Assembly: GCA_903915485.1 (NCBI GenBank)
Contig: CAIWTC010000248.1
Coordinates: 1 to 8,691, forward strand
DNA length: 8,691 nucleotides
DNA from: an uncultured Ignavibacteriales bacterium
Lineage (GTDB): Bacteria; Bacteroidota; Ignavibacteria; Ignavibacteriales; Ignavibacteriaceae
Direction of reading: 5' to 3'
A program made the position numbers and the translations under genes. The notes below the pieces were generated by a model that saw only the letters and a list, made by a program, of their open reading frames with translations, was not told the DNA's origin and ran no database searches. Below, piece after piece: positions 5,940-8,691 of this stretch (the first letter of the stretch is position 1; every line of letters starts with the position of its first letter).

Positions 5940-7015
5940 ACCTTCGCCGGTTTTTTGTTCATTTGTGCTTCCAGGAATGGGAAGAACTTCGACACAACTT
6001 TATCATAACTTACACCCCAAAGATTAGATTCTTCAGTAACTATGCAGTCATACTCTGTGTTGTAAGGTGACCAAATACAATCCTTTGTATTATATTTAAC
6101 ATAAAGACCGAATACGGGTACGCCGTACATTGATGCCATGTGCACAGTTGATGTGTCAGGTGAAAATAGAAGGTCCAGGTGCGGCATGATAGCAACAAAC
6201 TCTTCATACTTTGGCGAATAGAATATTTTGTCTCGTTCGTTATAAATGCGGAAGGCATATTTCAAGTCACGGGTTGTGCTTAGCAGAACGACATCAATAT
6301 TTCTTTTCTGAAGTTCTTCAACCATCTTTCTGTAATTTGCAATTCCCCAGGAGCGCGCTTCATTTCCCGCGGAGATATTGATGCCCAACACAAACTTTTT
6401 ATCTTTAAATCTTTTTTCAACGAACTCTGCTGTTTTCTGCTTTGCTGCTTCGCTTGGGAAGAATGCGATTCTTGCTGTTGACTTATCAGCTTCGAACCCA
6501 AGAAGTTTTGTCAATTCAAGAATTCTTTCAACGACATGAACTTTTGATGAATCAGGGCGAGTAATTGTTTCACTAAAGAGTGATTCGTTTTCTTTTGTCA
6601 ACGCGATTTTATAATCTGCATTAATAAGTTTTGTAAGCATGCTGACAGTGAATGAGGTATCATCATGTGAATCAATGACTATATCGTAGTCTTGTGCGTT
6701 CAACAGGCGTATTGTATCATAAAGGAATTTAAATCCTTTACGGTACACGAAAAGTTTATTCACATCGGGAGAATTTTGGAAAACGAAGTAGTTCTTTTCG
6801 TCGGCAAGCACATCGACGAGAAACTTATTTTGTTTTTTTATTTGCGCAATCAAAGGGGTTGTTACAAGTGCATCACCGATTCTGTTCAGTCTGATTACAA
6901 GAACTTTACGGATTGCATTGCTTTCGGGAATTGAACCGGACTTTGGTTTTTTTGATACAAGGGTTAAAACTTTAAGAAGAAGTTTCTTAAAAACAAGTTC
7001 AAGCTTTTTTTTCAT
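5936..7015 (-). CDS. Glycosyltransferase family 9 (heptosyltransferase-like), second of pair
   Basis: This 359-aa protein has the GT9 (GT-B fold) layout. The N-terminal acceptor half begins with VLVIRLNRIGDALVTTPL (about 38-55), where D48 takes the place of the catalytic-base aspartate of heptosyltransferases. The donor half has NISAGNEARSWGIANY (213-228) and FSPDTSTVHMASMYGVPVFGLY (from 284, with D287 and H292). GT9 enzymes transfer heptose or related sugars from ADP-activated donors onto lipopolysaccharide core at the cytoplasmic side of the inner membrane; the actual sugar here is unknown. Residues 1-25 are an added Lys/Leu-rich segment (KLELVFKKLLLKVLTLVSKK) that could form an amphipathic membrane-binding helix. 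The gene overlaps the upstream GT9 gene by 17 nt, starting from an ATG followed by seven A residues, and its stop overlaps that of the rsmI-like gene. Confidence 0.88.
   Translation of the reverse strand: MKKKLELVFKKLLLKVLTLVSKKPKSGSIPESNAIRKVLVIRLNRIGDALVTTPLIAQIKKQNKFLVDVLADEKNYFVFQNSPDVNKLFVYRKGFKFLYDTIRLLNAQDYDIVIDSHDDTSFTVSMLTKLINADYKIALTKENESLFSETITRPDSSKVHVVERILELTKLLGFEADKSTARIAFFPSEAAKQKTAEFVEKRFKDKKFVLGINISAGNEARSWGIANYRKMVEELQKRNIDVVLLSTTRDLKYAFRIYNERDKIFYSPKYEEFVAIMPHLDLLFSPDTSTVHMASMYGVPVFGLYVKYNTKDCIWSPYNTEYDCIVTEESNLWGVSYDKVVSKFFPFLEAQMNKKPAKV
5938..5956 (+). terminator. Possible intrinsic terminator for the rsmI-like gene
   Basis: AAACC (5938-5942) and GGTTT (5949-5953) form a 5-bp stem with loop TTCGCC, and the plus strand continues into a run of six T (5951-5956). 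It starts inside the rsmI-like stop codon and lies wholly within the 3' end of the opposing GT9 gene, encoding its last residues. The stem is short and AT-rich at its base, so termination strength is uncertain. Confidence 0.4.
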
Positions 7016-8057
7016 CGAATCGTAAATCTATATTATTCATTTTTACTAATTGTTTAAACGCGTTAAAAACTTTTTCTACAGGCAGGTCGCGAAAGCACTC
7101 ATGCTTCTTTGGGCAAACCAACAGATTACATCCTATACACTCTAAATTATCTAATCTTATTGTTAAGTTCTTTTCCCCGAACGGTCCCTGTAATTTCGGC
7201 GAGGTAGGGCCGTGAATACTTAAAACGGGAACACCTAATGCTGCGGCGATATGCATCGGCCCGCTGTCGTTAGCTATTACGGCTTTTGTAAGTTTCATCA
7301 GACTGCCCATCTCAAGAATGCTTGATGAGGGGGCAAGTACTGCATCTTCCCCAAGTTTGTTTACTATGTAGTCGGCGTCTTCTTTATCGCCGGGTCCCCA
7401 TACGACTAAAAATTTCACATCGAATTCGGCTTTTATAGCACGGGCATATTCAACGAAATATTCAGCCTCGCATTTTTTAGATTCCCATCCGCCGCTCGGA
7501 CTGATGCCGATGACATTATCGGTGTTTTTAAAATGGTACTCAAAAAATGCCCTAGCAAAATTATTACTATTTCTTGAAATACCAAAATGAAGTTTTTGCG
7601 AAATTGAGGGCAGCCCAATTTCTTTAAGCAGTTCCAGGTGAAGCAGTGCAGAATGAACCTTGCCACGCTCTTTCGGACCGAATAAGTTGTAGGCGTAAGT
7701 CCGGCCACGATATGGAAATCCTGCACGGAATTTTGCAAAACTCATAAATGTCAACATGGCGGTTCTTGGGTTGGAATACATATCAATCACCAAATCGTAC
7801 TTGCCAGATGCTACACGGAAAATGGTTTTCAGCGAGGAGAAAGATTCTTTCTTGTTAAGAATAATTACTTTATTTATCTGCGGAAGATTCTCAAGGAAAG
7901 TTTTGCTTGGCGGTTCGGTTAGGAAGTCAATCTCGGCTAAGGGGAAAATGCATTTCAGATTATCCAACACGATAGTTGATAACACAACATCGCCTATCCC
8001 TTTGAGTTTTATCAGAAGTATCTTTTTGATTTTCTGCGAGTTAAGATTAGCCAACAT
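6999..8057 (-). CDS. Glycosyltransferase family 9 (heptosyltransferase-like), first of pair
   Basis: This 352-aa GT9 protein begins with KILLIKLKGIGDVVLST (12-28), giving the GD motif with D23 near the acceptor site. The donor half shows ISPSGGWESKK (185-195), where K194 falls in the place of the conserved donor-binding lysine, and NDSGPMHIAAALGVPVLSIHG (from 263, with D264 and H269). Near the C-terminus four cysteines (C307, C310, C315, C321) form an ECIGC...C...HEC cluster like that seen in several heptosyltransferase II-type proteins. It probably adds a sugar to the lipopolysaccharide core. It is the promoter-proximal gene of a two-gene minus-strand operon and shares 17 nt with the next gene. 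The start ATG at 8057 has AT-rich DNA and no Shine-Dalgarno motif upstream. The sequence divergence from its neighbour suggests an old duplication or separate origin, with different acceptors. Confidence 0.9.
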   Translation of the reverse strand: MLANLNSQKIKKILLIKLKGIGDVVLSTIVLDNLKCIFPLAEIDFLTEPPSKTFLENLPQINKVIILNKKESFSSLKTIFRVASGKYDLVIDMYSNPRTAMLTFMSFAKFRAGFPYRGRTYAYNLFGPKERGKVHSALLHLELLKEIGLPSISQKLHFGISRNSNNFARAFFEYHFKNTDNVIGISPSGGWESKKCEAEYFVEYARAIKAEFDVKFLVVWGPGDKEDADYIVNKLGEDAVLAPSSSILEMGSLMKLTKAVIANDSGPMHIAAALGVPVLSIHGPTSPKLQGPFGEKNLTIRLDNLECIGCNLLVCPKKHECFRDLPVEKVFNAFKQLVKMNNIDLRFDEKKA

Positions 8058-8195
8058 TTATTAATACTAAATTATTACTGATATACTGTAAATCCGCAAT
8101 CATGAATGTGTACTGGATTCAAAATTAAATTAAAATACAATTTACTAATTTTTTATATTTATACGGACTTATTTAACAATTATGACGCGCTTTTA
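8058..8195. promoter_or_regulatory. Divergent promoter region between the GT9 operon and prmC
   Basis: This is 138 bp of AT-rich DNA between two genes transcribed away from each other, so it must carry both promoters. On the minus strand TTTACA (8087-8092) and TAGTAT (8064-8069) are 17 bp apart and could pass for a sigma-70-like pair. However, the start of transcription would then fall almost at the ATG, so this call is weak. No clear pair was found for prmC. No operator-like palindrome stands out. Confidence 0.4.
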
Positions 8196-8691
8196 ATGCA
8201 TACAGTATTGACACTAATTCAGCTTACGACAGAATATTTTGAAAAGAAAAATATAGAGTCGCCCCGTTTAAATGCGGAGCTTCTTCTCGCGCATGTTCTT
8301 TCCTGCAAACGGCTGCAGCTTTACCTGATGTTCGATAAACCTGTGCAGGAGGGCGAACTTACTCAATACAGGGAACTGATTAAAAAGCGCGGTGAACGGA
8401 TGCCCCTGCAATATATCACGGGTGAGGTTGAGTTTTACGGATTATCTTTTTGTTGCGAGCCCGCTGCTCTTATTCCACGGCCTGAAACCGAACTGCTTGT
8501 TGAGAAATGTATAGAGATTATGAAACCTGCGGGCAGTGCAAAAATTCTTGATATCGGATGCGGAAGCGGCAACATTGCTATTTCACTTGCTTATAATTTA
8601 CCTGATACTTCAATTGATGCGCTTGATATCAGCGGAGATGCAATTGAACTTGCATCCAGGAACGAGAGCAGAATACTTCCTGCTTCAAGAA
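8196..8691 (+). CDS. prmC: Peptide chain release factor N5-glutamine methyltransferase PrmC (partial, 3' end outside window)
   Basis: The frame opens at ATG 8196 and runs to the window edge (165 codons plus one base), so the catalytic NPPY motif is not visible. PrmC (HemK) methylates the glutamine of the GGQ motif in release factors RF1 and RF2, raising termination efficiency. The N-terminal helical domain (1-75) ends in the conserved PLQYITGEVEFYGL (70-83). It is followed by LIPRPETELLVE (92-103), matching the family's RP-TE-LVE signature, then the SAM-binding motif I ILDIGCGSGNIAISLA (117-132) and the acidic residue D144 in ALDIS. The start is the first in-frame ATG; an upstream ATG at 8182 is in another frame and reaches a stop after four codons. 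No Shine-Dalgarno motif is seen. It is divergent from the GT9 pair. Confidence 0.93.
   Translation, partial: MHTVLTLIQLTTEYFEKKNIESPRLNAELLLAHVLSCKRLQLYLMFDKPVQEGELTQYRELIKKRGERMPLQYITGEVEFYGLSFCCEPAALIPRPETELLVEKCIEIMKPAGSAKILDIGCGSGNIAISLAYNLPDTSIDALDISGDAIELASRNESRILPASR

Noticed and set aside
6692..6934. Plus-strand frames opposite the GT9 genes (also 7756-8064)
   Set aside because: They are antisense to well-conserved GT9 domains and show no recognisable protein features.
8182..8196. Upstream ATG before prmC
   Set aside because: It reads M-T-R-F and then a stop, in a different frame from PrmC. It is too short to call a leader peptide without further evidence.

Overview
This window looks like a chromosomal segment from a Gram-negative bacterium. 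I would place it, as inference only, in the Bacteroidota/Chlorobiota/Ignavibacteriota group. The reasons are the moderately AT-rich DNA, gene starts preceded by A/T-rich sequence with no recognisable Shine-Dalgarno motif, two GT9 (heptosyltransferase-family) genes implying lipopolysaccharide, and an intergenic region full of short hairpins. No plasmid, phage or transposase gene is visible.

Layout. (1) 67-4268, plus strand: a DEDDy-type 3'-5' exonuclease whose stop overlaps, by ATGA, the start of a full-length DnaE-type DNA polymerase III alpha subunit (1156 aa). The polymerase keeps every metal ligand of its PHP domain. (2) 4269-4964: a 696-bp gene-free stretch packed with about ten short palindromes. 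Several are arranged as two nested, mirrored composites, resembling REP/BIME-type repeats or remnants of a small mobile element. (3) 4965-5939, plus strand: an unrecognised 91-aa protein followed 3 bp later by a short, divergent RsmI-family methyltransferase. (4) 8057-5936, minus strand: two tandem GT9 glycosyltransferases overlapping by 17 nt and running convergently into the RsmI-like gene, so that the two TAA stops share a TTAA. (5) 8196 to the end, plus strand: the first 165 codons of prmC (release-factor glutamine methyltransferase), cut by the window edge and divergent from the glycosyltransferases.

How the genes work together. The exonuclease and DnaE form a coupled pair that could supply a proofreading replicative polymerase, with two candidate proofreading activities: the DEDDy partner and the PHP domain. 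The RsmI-like protein and PrmC both belong to the translation-modification theme. The GT9 pair probably adds sugars to the lipopolysaccharide core at the cytoplasmic face of the inner membrane. Most genes are ordinary housekeeping families. The least explained parts are the hairpin cluster at 4269-4964, the DEDDy exonuclease-DnaE coupling, the 91-aa protein and the altered motifs of the RsmI-like enzyme.
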